Source of the DNA: Plazaster borealis
Lineage: Eukaryota; Echinodermata; Asteroidea; Forcipulatida; Labidiasteridae
Reading direction: 5' to 3'
DNA length: 64,000 bases
Assembly: GCA_021014325.1 (NCBI GenBank)
Contig: CM037473.1
Coordinates: 21,008,822-21,072,821 of the forward strand
Position numbers and translations under genes: made by a program. The notes below the pieces were generated by a model, which was given only the letters and a program-made list of their open reading frames with translations, searched no databases and had not been told where the DNA came from. Below are positions 26,701-41,700 of the stretch, piece by piece (within the stretch, counting starts at the first letter, position 1; each line of letters opens with the position of its first letter).

Positions 26701-29700
26701 ACTTACATATAGATATGACAGAGGTGGAGCAGTTGAAACTATCGTTGCAATGACACCAAGGTAACGGATGTTGATTCCCCTGTATTGATGTTCAAATTCA
26801 GTATTATTAGTCATTTTGGGAGGGTTTTTAACAAAGATATTTTGTCTCAAGTTACAAAACATATGATTTAAAAAAAGGGGAAAAGAAGAAACAAAATTGT
26901 TTGTTTTGTTCAATATGATTATGATATAGCACTGTATGTTTATTCAGTGAATTTTTAGTCAGGCTGTAAAAAAATTCCACCAAGTGGGATTCGACCAACA
27001 ACCTTCCTCATTCTAGCACAAATTACTGAGCTAGACCAGTGGTATGTATATTCGTATGAACCGTCAAGTTACAAGTGAAGTAGTTTGTTTCAGACCAGTG
27101 GTAAGAGGTCAGTTTAAATTCTATAATTAACAGGTACTACTCATAAATTGCAGTAGAGCAAACAAACTTAAATCACCGTTCTTTATCCCAGTGCTATAAT
27201 TACATCATTTGAACAAAAAGAAATTATGGTGACAAACAAATTGGTAAAGTAACACTAAAAAAATGATTCATAATACATTTCAATTCAACTTCACATCAGT
27301 TGAGCAAAGTGTACAGAAATCTAGAGTGATTTCTGAAGTGTCTTTGGATTCCTCTAAATGTATAATTGCTACATTAGAAAGTCAACATGGATATCTACTC
27401 CAATCTTACCGTTGATGTAACGCTTCTGTCAACGTCAATCCATCAAGTGGGGCTATGTTGTGCTCAAGGCATTCACGAATCTGGAATAAATGAAAATGAA
27501 TATAACTACATCAATTCACTTCACCTGACTGTTTTCCCTGTGTAATAATTGAAACACAGCAAAATAACTATTTTGAAGTTTTTTTTCTTTCTTCCTTTCT
27601 GAAAACCAATACAGAAAAACTGCTCCATATACTTTTAAGCACACTTGGTAATCAACAAAAACAACTTTGATTTGTTTAATCTGAAAGCTCACTGTTTATG
27701 AAGTGTATACCAGTACTGAAATACCATCAAGATAAGAAACTGGCATTTACAGATACACTATCACGACTATAAATGTAAACAAAATCCCTGATAGCATGAC
27801 ACTTTGTATGTTTGTTGTTTCCAAACAAGATCACTTCAATTGTTGGCATTTTCATACATTGGTTTAGGGTATTTTCACTAAAAACCAGAGGATCGGAATG
27901 TTTGTAGTCTGTTGGAAACCATTAGGCCTATTATGTATTAACCATTAAGATCCAAATAAATTACTTACGAATGTAGGAATTTGACCAACAAGAAGAAACC
28001 TGGCAGCATCTTTGACCACTCTCTTCTCCTTCTGGAACTGTTCACTCTGAAAACCAAACCAAATCAAAGCTAAGAGGTCAGGCACCAAATCATCGTGTCA
28101 TTGGGTCAAAATAGCCTTTACCAAATAAGAGTGTTTGAAACTGTAACCGTTACTGAAGTTATCAGAAATAAAATTTATAAAGGGGTGTGCAGACAAACCC
28201 AATTGTTCCGAGATACGTTGTTTTTGCATGGAGCCTCCCAAGTGCAAATTACAGTGTTAGAACAAAATACAAATTTTCACTGCAATGAAACAACCAAATG
28301 CATGGGAATAGAAAAATACTTGGCATTCTCAATGGATAAGTTGCATTACTCGGACATCCACCTCTTTATTATTGTTAGTTGATAATCAGGAATAGCCATC
28401 ACAGACAACACAACCGAATCCAAAAAGTACTATATTTGGGCTGTTCAGAGGGCCTAGTGCAAGGTGAGAAAACTCAAGGAGTCATACATGTACAGTGTAC
28501 ACTAAAATTTGATACATAAGGACAGAACTTATTGATGTAAAAGCCAAAATGAATTTCCTGTTCTAGGGATAATAAAGTCAAATGAAATTGAATTAAAATT
28601 CTTGTTTTCCTAACAGCACATAAATTAATCCCACAGAGCAGTCTGACAGTCTCATCACTTCTCAGTAAAACATAGGAGACAAAAAAACAAGATTTATCCC
28701 CAAAACCAGCAATCAAAATCTTGGAAAAAGTTACTTCTTTGTACAATACACACACACACACACACACATACATGTACAAGGCTAGAGAAATTGTTATGCT
28801 TCCCCCCCCCAAGGTTCAGCCAAACATTTAAAAACCTAATCACTTCATAAAAGAAATCAGGATAATTATTGCCTTACACTGAATACAGCTATAACAGTAT
28901 GAATCGATAATACTGCCATAAACATGATAAACATCAGAACATTCTTCTTGCCAGCAATTTGTCCAACTTACATCTGGGTTGAGATGCGTAACACCCTCTG
29001 AGAAGACATCAGGATTGAAACGGATATCAAACTCCGTCTCAACGAGAGATCCTGAAGCCTTGGCTGCCTTGGCAATCACCTCCTTATGACTTGAGTCAGC
29101 TACAGAGATAAACATCAAGTCAAACCATTTATATAAACAAGTGATTTGATTTCTCTAGGCCATTTGATTTCTCTGAGCAATCTCCAAAAAGGAAAACAAA
29201 ACGAAAACTACAAAAATTTCACACTTTCTTTGCGATCGTAAGACATGGTTAGATAAATATCTTTAGCAATAAACCACTTCTGAAGTGATCCTTTTACATG
29301 CAGGACAGTATTGGTTGCCTCAACATATAACACCCGGTTCAAACAGATGCTCTAGAGTCGCGCCTAACCAAATGGATGAATTAAGTACATGAAAAGTTTG
29401 ACGTCTAAAACAGTTAGGAGCGACAGTGCATGCTTGAAGTCGAAAGATCGACTGTTGCAGTCATTTTGAACGACTATGGAGCGTCTTGTGTTTCAGAAGT
29501 TGATCTTGTCAGTAGCCGAACCGAATGTAAATGTTATGTTTAGTTCGCCTGTCTGAAACCTAAACTTATTTGGGTTGTCCTAAAGTCGCTCCTAATCTGT
29601 TTGGTTCGGCGCGACTCTGGAGCGCCTGTTTGAACCAGGTGTAAGGTGCCTGTAAAGATTGTTTTGTGTCAAAGGTTCATACAGGAAACTTAACACATTG

Positions 29701-32700
29701 GGCTTGCTGGATTGTTGGATTGAAGGCAAACTTAATACATACTGATTTGCTTCTTCTGTGTCTCAGCAAGTGCCTTGGCAGCCTCGTCAGTGACATTAGT
29801 GATATTCTCAGCAAGCTGTTCAATCCCAGTGGAGTCTAAACCATTCAGCATGGGACATTTCCCTGTTAACACTGCATTTGCTGCTTCCTTCAAGTTATCA
29901 TTCAAATCATTCTCAGCTTTCTTATTATTGTCTGTTCCCTCTGATTTGTTGGACTCATCCTGGCAATCATTGCAGTCTTTCTTATCGTCAAGCTCCGAGA
30001 CAGCTTCATTGATGGTGTCATTGCTGATGATGACATCAAGGTCTTTGGTGGTTTCAGTCTCGGAGGTTTTGTTTGGGTCGTCCTCAATGGATTTGTCGAT
30101 GTTTGTTGATGGCTCAGAATTGTTCTCGTTTGTTTCTGCATTTGGTTTTTGTTGTTGCATTAAAAGCACAGCTGCATAACGGACAAACACCATGTATTGA
30201 TGCCTTGGGAAATGAAAAATAAAACAAAGTAATATTTATTTTCAGGTAACATATTTGAATAGTAATCACTTTAAGAAAAACAAATTCAGTTTCAATCTGG
30301 AAGCTTTTAATGAGAGATCGCCTAACAACAAAAGGCCGGATGGCCACTTCAAGGTGAGGGCTATACTTCACTGATTTGGGCTGTCGACCCAAATCAACTG
30401 CCACCAGGGGCACGTTGCCACCAGGGGCACATTGCCACCTACTCATGGTAGGAGTCAATGACCTTTCCCAACATAGTTAATGCTCAGGTTTGCCAATTTC
30501 GAACATAGGTAGATAATGTTCCCCACTAAATCTTCCCAACAAATGAAATCATGTCAAACGCTAAGCACAGGACTTACTCCACAAATGCCTCAATGAGTTC
30601 TTGACGAAGACAGCAGAGTTTGTGACGATGATTACGAGGGAAGTCTAGTGCCTTGACATCATCAGTTAGCTCCTCACCTTCAACTGCAATCCACAAAAAC
30701 AAAAAAGTAATTAAATACATTAATAAATAAATAAGACATTAAATTATAAAACTACTTTCAAAAGGTTTTTGAGATGGAATTCTTAAAGGAACGTTACAGA
30801 ACTGGTAATAAAATTTTCTTTAAGATCACAGATTTACATAAAACTTACAGGGTCTAATGATGATGATAGTAGAAAACATCCCTAGAAATATTTCTGTCTG
30901 AAATGCCATATTTGATGAGAAATAAATAAAACTAATTTCCGATTGGAGTTTATCGCTCATAAGCATTTTATTCATGCATTGTATAACACATGCAAATGTG
31001 TAATCGGTTTTTCACTATTTTCTCGTGACCCAGATGGCCGATCGATCTCAAACTTCTACAGGTTAGTAAGTTTATGTATATGGTGGATTATATAAAGTGC
31101 TTAACTGTTTTGTTAGCAAAAACCAATTATGTAATGTTCCTTTAAGTCAGTGAAACAGCCATAAGAAAACAACTGTGAACTGTTACACATCGCTTGCCAA
31201 TTTAAGCTTCCACGAAGTGAATATTGCATGCGTATAATTCTTGTTTGTATTATTCAGTGTGTAAAAGGTTTGTTTATTCTCACTGTTCCCAATACAATGT
31301 TTATACATGTATTACATTCCTAACCAAATTTGTGGCCTAAGGAAGCCAAATTTCTGTATTTCTTTGTATCCATGTGTAGTACGAACAATAAACCAAGACA
31401 CAAAGTGCTGGGTGAACATCAAAAACCTAATTTGCATATTGATTACGAGCCCGTGTTCCACACAAGTAGAAAAAGGGCATAGTGTTTTTTCAAATTGATA
31501 CAAGCCAGATTTCAAGCTTATTTTATTTAAATTCAACCTGAAGTAGGGTCCCAAAAATGATGCCAAAACTTTGTACATATTCAATTCATGACACTTGCAT
31601 GGTGTTATACAGTCATTGACGTCAACTGCCTATTAAATATTGCATTTAAGTTTTGGCTGGACTTGGTTGCCGATAGAATATCAAGCTTCATGACCGTTCA
31701 TTCACGCCTGCTGGTATTTAGCCATGACATGGTTTAAGAGTACATTGTTTTGTTTACCTTTTTGTTGGTGTACATTCAACATAATGTGCATGTATACACC
31801 TATATTTAAAATGCAGGGATGAGAGCCATTCCTAAAAAACAAGTCTGAACCTATGATCTAAATTTTAGGAGGTACATTGAAATGATGGCATTTCCAACTT
31901 TTTGTAACCCCCTGAAGTTATAGATTCCAAACGAGCTTTTGTGAACAGTATCCTCGGTGCTAGAGAATTAGATCAAAGAGCAGGATTTATTTATATCGAA
32001 AGAAAATAACAGCTATTTTTGTCACCAAGCAGACTCAAAAAAGTCTGAATTCAGATTAAAGTCTGAAATTTCTCATCCCTGAAAATGGTGAAACCATCTT
32101 CTTCTCTTTCATCTGAGGTTGGATTGGAAGATTAGTCTGTCCCCTTGTTCATGTAATGGGCAATATTATTCATTATTAAGAGTAGACACAAGGAACAAGA
32201 TCAAAAAGTGTAGACAGCAAACTTACTTGGCAGGAAGTTGATATCTGGTGGGAAGGTTCGTAACAGATCCAATACGTAATGTCTACCATCGTTGCCTTTA
32301 ATTCCCTGTAAATGAAATCAATGTAGCTCTCAGTTATATTCATGAACAATTATCCTCTGCTGCTGCTGCTTCCCAGGTTGTACCTTAATCTTGGGTGTGA
32401 TCCCTGTCTATACGGCAGTTACAGGTTGTATGGCTTCTGACTGGCACCCCAAACCAAAAAAGAAAAAATAGGGAGACCGCCAACATAGGGCTAGATAGAT
32501 AGCTCAGTTGGTATTGCCCCAGCACGTTTATCTGGCATGTCTGGATGTTGCAGTAAGTCCTGCTCTAGTCAATTTTTCTTTGTTCAACCCCAAATTATTG
32601 AAAAATGATCTCGTCAGTGCAAAAATCTCCTAAACCTGCATTTACACGACAAATGTTTCAAGCTGTACACACGTTGTTTTTGCTACATCTATTTGGATGT

Positions 32701-35700
32701 ACATAGATGTACAAACCCTATGGCACTGATATAAAATGGTTTTGAACAGAACATCTCTTGTGTATGAAACATTATTAGAAATTAAAGGTATCTTTGTGTA
32801 CTAGAAGATGATTAGCACAAACATTATTTGGCGCTGAAAAATCTTGCTCAGTAGAAGTGAGTAACCACTAAATATTTAATGTATTTTTTATTTGTTGTGA
32901 CTTACACGCCTATTGTTTTACTTGGTAAATATACTTAATTAGCAACATTTCCTGCTGAATAGCTTTACTTATCGATCTCTGGCTGTGCTCCGTGGTCATA
33001 ATGGGTTGATGTGGCTGGCTGCCAAAGGCGCCCTTGCATGCCTGCTTCTCGAACACATTGTAGCTGCGTCCTTAGCAAGTCAGCTTCTCAGCTGCTAGTG
33101 AGGATGATTAGCCTCCTACATTATTATGTGCAGTGGCTACGGCCGGAAAGCGGGAAAGCAGAAAGTCCTATACATAAATGCTATCATTGCAGCCAACAAC
33201 CATAGCCACAGCAGAAGTGGCTTGGTTCGGATGCGGCCTTTTCCTAGACTCTGGGCATCTTGCAATGACTGCTGTGTTGCTGACCCAATTTCATAGAGCT
33301 GCTTAATGCCCAATTTTGTGTTCACAGCACGAGTTTCCATTTCATAGCGCTGCTAACCGTAAGCATGCTAACTTTCCGGTGCTTACTGTACAAAAAATGA
33401 ATGACGCAACAATGCAAATTCATGGTGAACGCGCAAGCGGACTGCCTAATTGTTTTGCTAGCCTGTGAACTATGTTTGTGCTTAAGCAAATTTTCTGCTA
33501 TAGTTAGCACGAAAATTTGCTTACTAAGCAGCGCTATGAAATTGGCCCCAGGTCTGTTAACAGTTTCAATCTAAACCTCAAGTACATCTTACCTTGCACT
33601 CTATAGATGAGAATATTTCAATCTCTCCACCTTTATGGTTGGTCACTTTGTGTGGTAGAATCTTCAACTGCTGGGCTGACTTGGCCAACTATGAACGACA
33701 CAAACCAACAAAATTAAGTCAGATTTTCAACCTTCCATGTGGGGGATCAATCCAGAAACTAAAGTTTTGTGGTATCACCATTAAATTGTCTCTCCAATGA
33801 GTTGTGATGATTCTGAAAAGAACCTGTGTTATGACAAATCCACATTTTGATCAGTTTATTCTCAACGTTGAAGTTATAACTGAATATGAAATTTAAAAAA
33901 ACCAAACTCCCCAATTTGAACATTTCACTCAGTTCAAGGAAAATTTCCAAATCCAGAAACTGCATTCATTCAAACAAACAGAAATGAAAAACGATTGTAG
34001 ATGCACAAGACTGACTCTCTGTACGACTTTGTTTTGAAGGTTTTTATGTAAAAATATAAAATATAAAGTGAAATTTCTTCAAATTTTCTTCATAATTCTA
34101 CATTGGAAAAATGAGTTTATTGGTTACTAATTATCAGAGTTAACATGATAATTCATCAGTTAGTTTCTATATCATTTGCCTGTGAGTTGACTAACCATTC
34201 AACTATGCACAGAAATACACGTGTACTGTGTACATGCATTCACAACAAGATATCATCATAAATACCTGGGACAGTTTATCCATTCTGATTGGTTGAGAGG
34301 AGATCACGTGGCCATGTTTAACCGTGCGATATAAACAGTTAGAAGTGATTAAACATGACCTGACCTTATTGAGCCAAAAGAGGGCGCTATCAACACACTT
34401 TGATTCCCTTATTGTAGGCTGGCATCTTATTCCAAACCACAGTGGATTATCTTGAATGGTCAGACAGTAGGATAAATCAAATAAAATAAAATAATGGGGA
34501 TCTTGCTCACCAATTCTTGATACTTTTCACTGGTAACCACAGTTTTGCCAAAGTCGATGGACCCATAGATGACTGACTCCTCCTGCTCTCTCTCCAGGAT
34601 ACCAGGGATGATGGACTGGGCAGTGATGCGGTAACCACGGTAATCTATCACCACGGTACCCAGAGTGTACAGACCCTCTATGTCCACATTGTTGTAAGCT
34701 TTCACTCCTTGAAGATCATTACTCTAACAAAGATGAAATAAAGATAATACGAAAGACTGGTTAATGGTAAAATACAGATTACTTTCAAACTAAATGCTGA
34801 CTGGTGACTAAGTTTAATCCAGTGCCAATTCTCCTGAAAAATCTTTCCATCTGAAATACTGTCGAGGTTGAGAAAATAGCCATTGAAGACTACTACATCA
34901 CTATTGCTATTTCAATTGCCACAATCTAAATAGGATCTATACAAACATAAAACCCCTTTCAAATCATAAACCATTTGTTGTTGTTTTCACTTAAAAATGA
35001 TCATCTAATTTCTTAAAATTTGTTGTGTTGTGTTTATTAAAAGCTAGAGGATCAGAATGATGTACTCCAGCCTGATACTTGGCTCTTGTAAAGGCAAGGC
35101 AGTATTTTTTAGTATAGACCACCTCTATGAAAGAAAATTAAATTTGTACTGAACAATTCAAAGGGCACAAAGACAATGACTAGGGGCATGGAGGCAATTG
35201 TCTCCATTGCCTTCATTAAGTATCAGGCCTATGTACTCTTCTGAAAATCAACAATGTGATATTTCTTAAAAAATAAACAATAAGTAAACAAAATAACTGT
35301 CAAACCAAATACTTTCATCATTAGATGCTGGTTTCGTCAATAATCCAGTCTCTCAATGAGACATTCAATTGATTACAAGTCATCTTCATATACAAGAAAA
35401 ATGCTTCTGGCAATGAAAAGTATCTGAAGCTTTGCAAGGAATAATGGTATCCAGAACGATTGTTCCTATCAACATAGACTTCAACATCATGGGTGGTCAG
35501 GTTGGCATAGTGGTTTCCTTCATCGCCTTCCACATCTAGGATCCCGGTTCAAATCACACCGGGGGCACTATGTGGATTGGGTTTTTCAGTCCCTACCTGA
35601 CTGCCTGGGTTTTCCCTGGAATAATTCTCTGGGGTTTTCTTCCCACATCTAAAACTTAAACTTCCTTTCTTGTCTTCTCTCCATTGGGTTCTTGGCAAGT

Positions 35701-38700
35701 ACAGTGATTAAGTTTGCTTTTCTGAGAGTCCTTGGCTTCACAACCAGAATAAATGAAATGAAATGAAACAGCTCTGCAAGTCAGTTTTCTTATTAACTCA
35801 TCTTACAAATCTAACTCTTCCGAACATCATTTCTTAACTTACTGGAGCTACAAGAGCAGCTGCATCACCACCAAACTCCTTGTAGTGATCCTTGACATCG
35901 AAGCCAAGACTGAAGAAGATGTTGTTCCAGATGAACATTTGCATCCTACAAGGAGAAGACAATCAGGAGAGATAGTCATCAATTTCTTCACTCTGTACAA
36001 AGGAATTCATCTTGAAGGATGTGCACAACATTGGTAAGATTGAACAAATAAACATTTACAGATTTGCACATAACTTATCCATGGTATTAATGAAAATCTT
36101 CCTTTGAAATATTTTGCCTCAAATGCTAAAATTTTTGAGAAATTAGTAAAAGTTTTGATCTTGTGAGACCAAACAGTTACACAAAAAGTGAAAACAGTTT
36201 TTTCTCACTGTTCTCTCATAACTTCAATGACCGATTGAGCCTTAATTTATACAGGTTTGTTATTTGATGTCTATGTTGGGTCACATAAAGTGCGGATACT
36301 GGTTGTTGACAGTTACTCATATTGTACATGCGTTTTAAACCCTTACAAAGTATCAGCATCTCACCTAAGTATCAATGGGCCATCCAATGAAAGTCAACAC
36401 ATTTTTTGTATTAAAGGTAGCGTCATAGATTGGTTAATACTACACAAAATAATGACCATAAAAACTTACTTGGTGAGTACTGCAGCTGTTGAAAGAATAA
36501 AACAATTTTGAGAAAGGATTCCCTTTGATGTAATATGGTTTGGATAATCACCAAAAACATTTGAATCTGAGAAACGCTTCGTGCATGAATTGTTTCTCAG
36601 ATTTCCGAGGGTTAGTGTCTCTTCGCGAATGCTGCGGCCAGAGATGTAGTTGGTACCCACTCTCACCTCGCTAAACGTGGATGGATTCAAGGCTCTTGTG
36701 AAAATACCTAGACAGTTTCTTGCTGTTTTCCCAGCAAGTAGACACTTTATTCAGCTGAAACATTCAAAAGGTGACTTCTATTGTATCTTTCTTTATAATG
36801 TTGCCTATGAATCAGCATTACGCTGACAACAACCAATCTATGACCCTACCTTTAAGGTGAAGATATTACAAAGTAAGACAATAAGACTCACTTGGTATCT
36901 TCTCCTGGGTTGATTGCCATAACATTGCCATCAATGACTGCCATAGCACCTCTAGTTGCTGCTGCTACAAAGTCACTGTGTACCTTGAAGATGGCTCTTT
37001 CTCTCAGCAATCTCTCAGGAAGATTCTTACGAGGGAGCTCTCTGGTTGTCTGTGTCTCCTCATTCCAATCTCTTGTCTGCAATATTAAGAAATAGTCACA
37101 CAAAGTAGGTACATAAAAATAACTTGTACTACAGTATGTATGTTATTTACTTCCATCAGTTGGCTTCATGCAAGGTCTTTACTTGCTACTGTGTGTTACA
37201 CCCCAATTGAACATTTTCAAATATCTGAAATTCCCAACACAAAGCAATTCTCTCAATATTTATCCATATTACGTAATCTTCTAAAAATAACACGATGTAT
37301 GGAATGACTAAAATAGATTCCCTGCCTCTCTTCTATAAGAGTTTTAAATCAAGTACAGCAACTAAAAGTCATTGTAGATTGGCTAGAAGCACAGGTAATA
37401 AACCTAGAAATAAATGACTAACTCTGGGGGAAGAGACTGTTAAGTGACTAATGAGCAAACTCGGCGCTCTTTTGGCTGCCGGTGTGGCATACTCCAAAGG
37501 AGTTGAAGATGTTTCAGGAACGCTCAAGGCTTAATGGACAGTGGCAGTATAGACCATGTGACCTGTGACATCACCCTACAAAAGAGCAACAGAGCCTGGA
37601 CTTCCTGCAGGCACGATTTGTACACAGCTCAATGGAAGAAAATTATAAATCTTATATCTTATGGAGATTGCACTGTCTGATTTGTATCAACTTTTGATAT
37701 GAAGAAAGGGGGCACATCTCAAAACTTGTACATCTGTTCTTTTTAGAACTCTTGAATTTATGTGGAAATTATGACACAAATGTAAAGTCTCCCATATGAC
37801 CAGCATGGTATCTTGCCTGTTAGTAAATGCCCTGGAATGTACAAGGTCTATAGTGTAAAAGCATTTTGATACAATGGGTTTAAATACCAAATAAATCCCT
37901 TAAAGACACTGGACACCTTTGGTAATTGTCAAAGACCAGTCTTCTCACTTGGTGTATCTCAACATATGCACAAAATAACAAACCTGTGAAAATTTGAACT
38001 CAATTGGTCATCGAAGTTGCGAGATAATAATGGAAGAAAAAACACCCTTGTCACACGAAGTTGTGTGCTTTCAGATGCTTGATTTCGAGACCTCACGCGT
38101 GAGGTCTCGAAATCAATTCAAATATTTTACCTTTTTCTCAAAAACGATGTTACTTCAGAGGGAGCCATTTCTCACAATGTTTTATACTATCAACAGCTCT
38201 CCATTAATCGTTACCAAGTAAGTTTTTATGCTAACAATTATTTTGAGTAATCACCAATAGTGTCCAGTGCCATTAAATGTTATTTCTACTACTATTATTA
38301 TAAAGTGTGTAAGGATTGAAACTTAATAATGATCTACCTGTCCTGGTATGTGTTCTTCATAGCCAAGCCTGGAGGTGTAAGCTGCAGAAAGAAACCAACA
38401 ATACAACTATTACTGTCAAGTCATTGGACATTAGACAAACTGAATAAAGAGGAGTGATTGGTTAGAAATGACAAATCCATCACCCTTGGACTCAAATATG
38501 GACAAGGCCAGAACGAGGAGGAAAAATAAATTTTGTATAACCAAAAGGTTCAAGCCGGAAATTAAAACAAAAAATGGAGGGGGGGGGGCGGGATTGGAAA
38601 TAAAGAAAGCATGTAAAGAAAGTATAAAATGTAAAACAATATTTAAATTATAATGAGAGCATTTATTTTAGCCAGGCTTGATCTTGCTAAATATTGTTTT

Positions 38701-41700
38701 GATGTTGCATTAATATACTCATGTTTTTGACAAATCCAATTTTAATCAAATGCAATGAGTAAGTTGTACTGTGAACTACGCTTCCTGAGTTTTGCTGCAA
38801 CATTATTTGCTTACAACTATATTAACTCAAACATTTGTCTTTTTGATAAGAAACCATTATGCAATGATAAATGACAGTGAAAGTGAAAAACCAAATAGCA
38901 CAGTATTTCCTGATCTAGGTTCAAGCCACATGAGTTACTCTGTGCTTGATGTTTTGAGTTTTTAAAAAAATCTGGTATTTTATTCCCAACAGATCCGGGC
39001 CCAATTTCACAGAGCTGCTTAAGCAGAAAATATTCCCAAACAACTTTCTGCTCAGTAGAAATGAGCAGGATACCAGTCACAAATTGTACATGTGAAATGG
39101 TAGTTTGGCTGGTAACCTTATTCTGGTAAGCATATATTTGTTGTGCTTATCTAATTTTTTTGTGTTTAATCAGCTCTATGAAATTGGCCCCTGGGCTACA
39201 TTGTATTTAACCGAGGAGAGAGTCACTGCTGACAAAAAAAGTCTGAAACTGGGTTCCGGATCTAGGAGGTACGTGTACATTATTAATCATTGGAGTTATA
39301 GATTACATGGAGCTTTTTGGGAAAGTATCCTCAGTGCTAGAGAAGTAGATCAAAGAGCCTGACTTATTTAATTTGGAGAAAAATACAGCACTTTTTGTTT
39401 AACTCTTTCAGTGCCAAGGTTGTACATGTATGATCTATTTTACGTATTCCGAAAGCGACTTTATCGTACATGTACAATCTATTTTATGTACTCAAAAAGT
39501 GTCGTCAATCGTACATGTACGACCCGTAATATACATGTTATCACGAGAGGGCATTATCACTCAAGAAATACTATTGACTTTGGGATGTACCAAGGCAACA
39601 CAAATAAGCAAGATACACTTTGTTTGGTGAGAAAGACTTCTTCCTTTTTTATACAGACTTTCGAAAAACCTCAAAGAGCTGGGCATTTTAGGTTCAATGG
39701 CAAAAAAAAACCGGGCACTGAAAGAGTTAACAGACAGACTTTAAAGAGTCTGATCCGTGAGTTAATCTAGTGAGTGTCAGGTGAGTATTGAGTATTGCTT
39801 ACCATCCTCAGCTCGTATTGAGTCAATTGTGTGCTCCATCTGGGGAGCCATCCATGAGTAAACCTGGAACGGAGTTGGGACTCGCTCAAATGGATGTCTC
39901 TGAGCTCTGAGTATTAAAAGATAACAACAAATTATCACACCAGCCAAAAGTACACTGTCTTTGGGCCTAGTCAAATGAGACAATTTGTAATAAACAAATT
40001 ATCATGAAACCAGTCAAAAGTAGACTGTCTTTGGTCCTAGTCAAACGAGGCAATTTGTAAACAACAAATTATCATGACACCAGTCAAAAGTAGACTGTCT
40101 TTGGTCCTAGTCAAATGAGACAATTTGTAATCAACAAATTATCATGACACCATTCAAAAGTAGACTGTCTTTGGTCCTAGTCAAACGAGGCAATTTGTAA
40201 ACAACAAATTATCATGACACCAGTCAAAAGTAGACTGTCTTTGGTCCTAGTCAAACGAGGCAATTTGTAAACAACAAATTATCATGACACCAGTCAAAAG
40301 TAAACTGTCTTTGGTCCTAGTCAAACGAGGCAATTTGTAAACAACAAATTATCATGACACCAGTCAAAAGTAGACTGTCTTTGGTCCTAGTCAAACGAGG
40401 CAATTTGTAAACAACAAATTATCATGACACCAGTCAAAAGTAAACTGTCTTTGGTCCTAGTCAAACGAGGCAATTTGTAAACAACAAATTATTATGACAC
40501 CAGTCAAAAGTAAACTGTCTTTGGTCCTAGTCAAATGAGACAATTTGGAAACAACAAATTATCATGACACCAGTCAAAAGTACACTGTCTTTGGGCCTAG
40601 TCAAACAAGGCAATTTGTAATGGCAACGTTGAGGCAACTGACTGCACTGCATGCAAAAAGAAACAAGTATGAAGCACAAGAAAGATTTTTCTTTAAACCA
40701 GTATCTGTACAATCCTGGAGCAAATAACGAGAACAATTAATTGTGGATGTTTTCTTTTTCTTTCTTGGAACTGGTTGTAAATTTGCATCATGATCCCCTT
40801 GATGAAATTGCTTTCATTACAATTTACATTGCTATGTTGCTATGAAAGCTCATGCAGTTTTTGTTTGTACTTAAATAATATTTTAAGTGCAACCACCACC
40901 ACTTATGTTTTGTCTATCAGATACACCTGTACTTATGTACATGTATCTATCGGACGAACACAACTATCTTGATCATTGTCTTGACGAAATTGTAATTATT
41001 GACTTGTGTTCTAAGCTTCTGTGTGTTTTTAAGTCTCACAAATTCAATATTCAGAAGAGTTACTGGCTTGTAAAATACATGACAAGCAATTTTTCACAGA
41101 CCAACTGAATGAAAAGCTTTTGTGAGGTACAATTATTTCTGCATGAGCCATGGATCCAAACTATGAACACAACACATCGTCCATACCTCAGTTCAGCTGT
41201 GTGAGTATTTTATCCATGCATAAGATTAACTGATGATGGGTATAACATGCCATCTGCTTTGACATTTACATTAATTGTTTACCTCTTAAATTAACAAGAA
41301 AATGTCAACGCACAGCATTTATTAAACATGAAAGGCCATGTTGACTTCACTTTGTTTTCCACTTCATCAACAACAATCAATAAATATTAACAAAATGAAA
41401 AAAGGAGGGAAGGGAGAGGATTGTTCACTTTCATATTTTAAAAATGAAGACTTTATAACATGTGTACATGCAGTAAGGTTAAAACATTTGCAGTAAACCT
41501 TTAAGGGACGATACATCATTGTTTTTTTGGAACAGCAAATTCATTCTTGTCTTCTTGTTTTCGACGGGGGAAAAAAACATGTGACCAACATGGGAAAATG
41601 TCATCAAATTAGGTGGTCACATTCGCAGTCAGAGATTTTGTACAAGTTCACATACATGTGTATATTGTTATTTTGATTGCTGCAATCAAACTAAGCAAGA

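Noticed and set aside
29775..30179. 134-codon serine-rich open frame on the plus strand
   Set aside because: It is the antisense shadow of CLUH exon 14.
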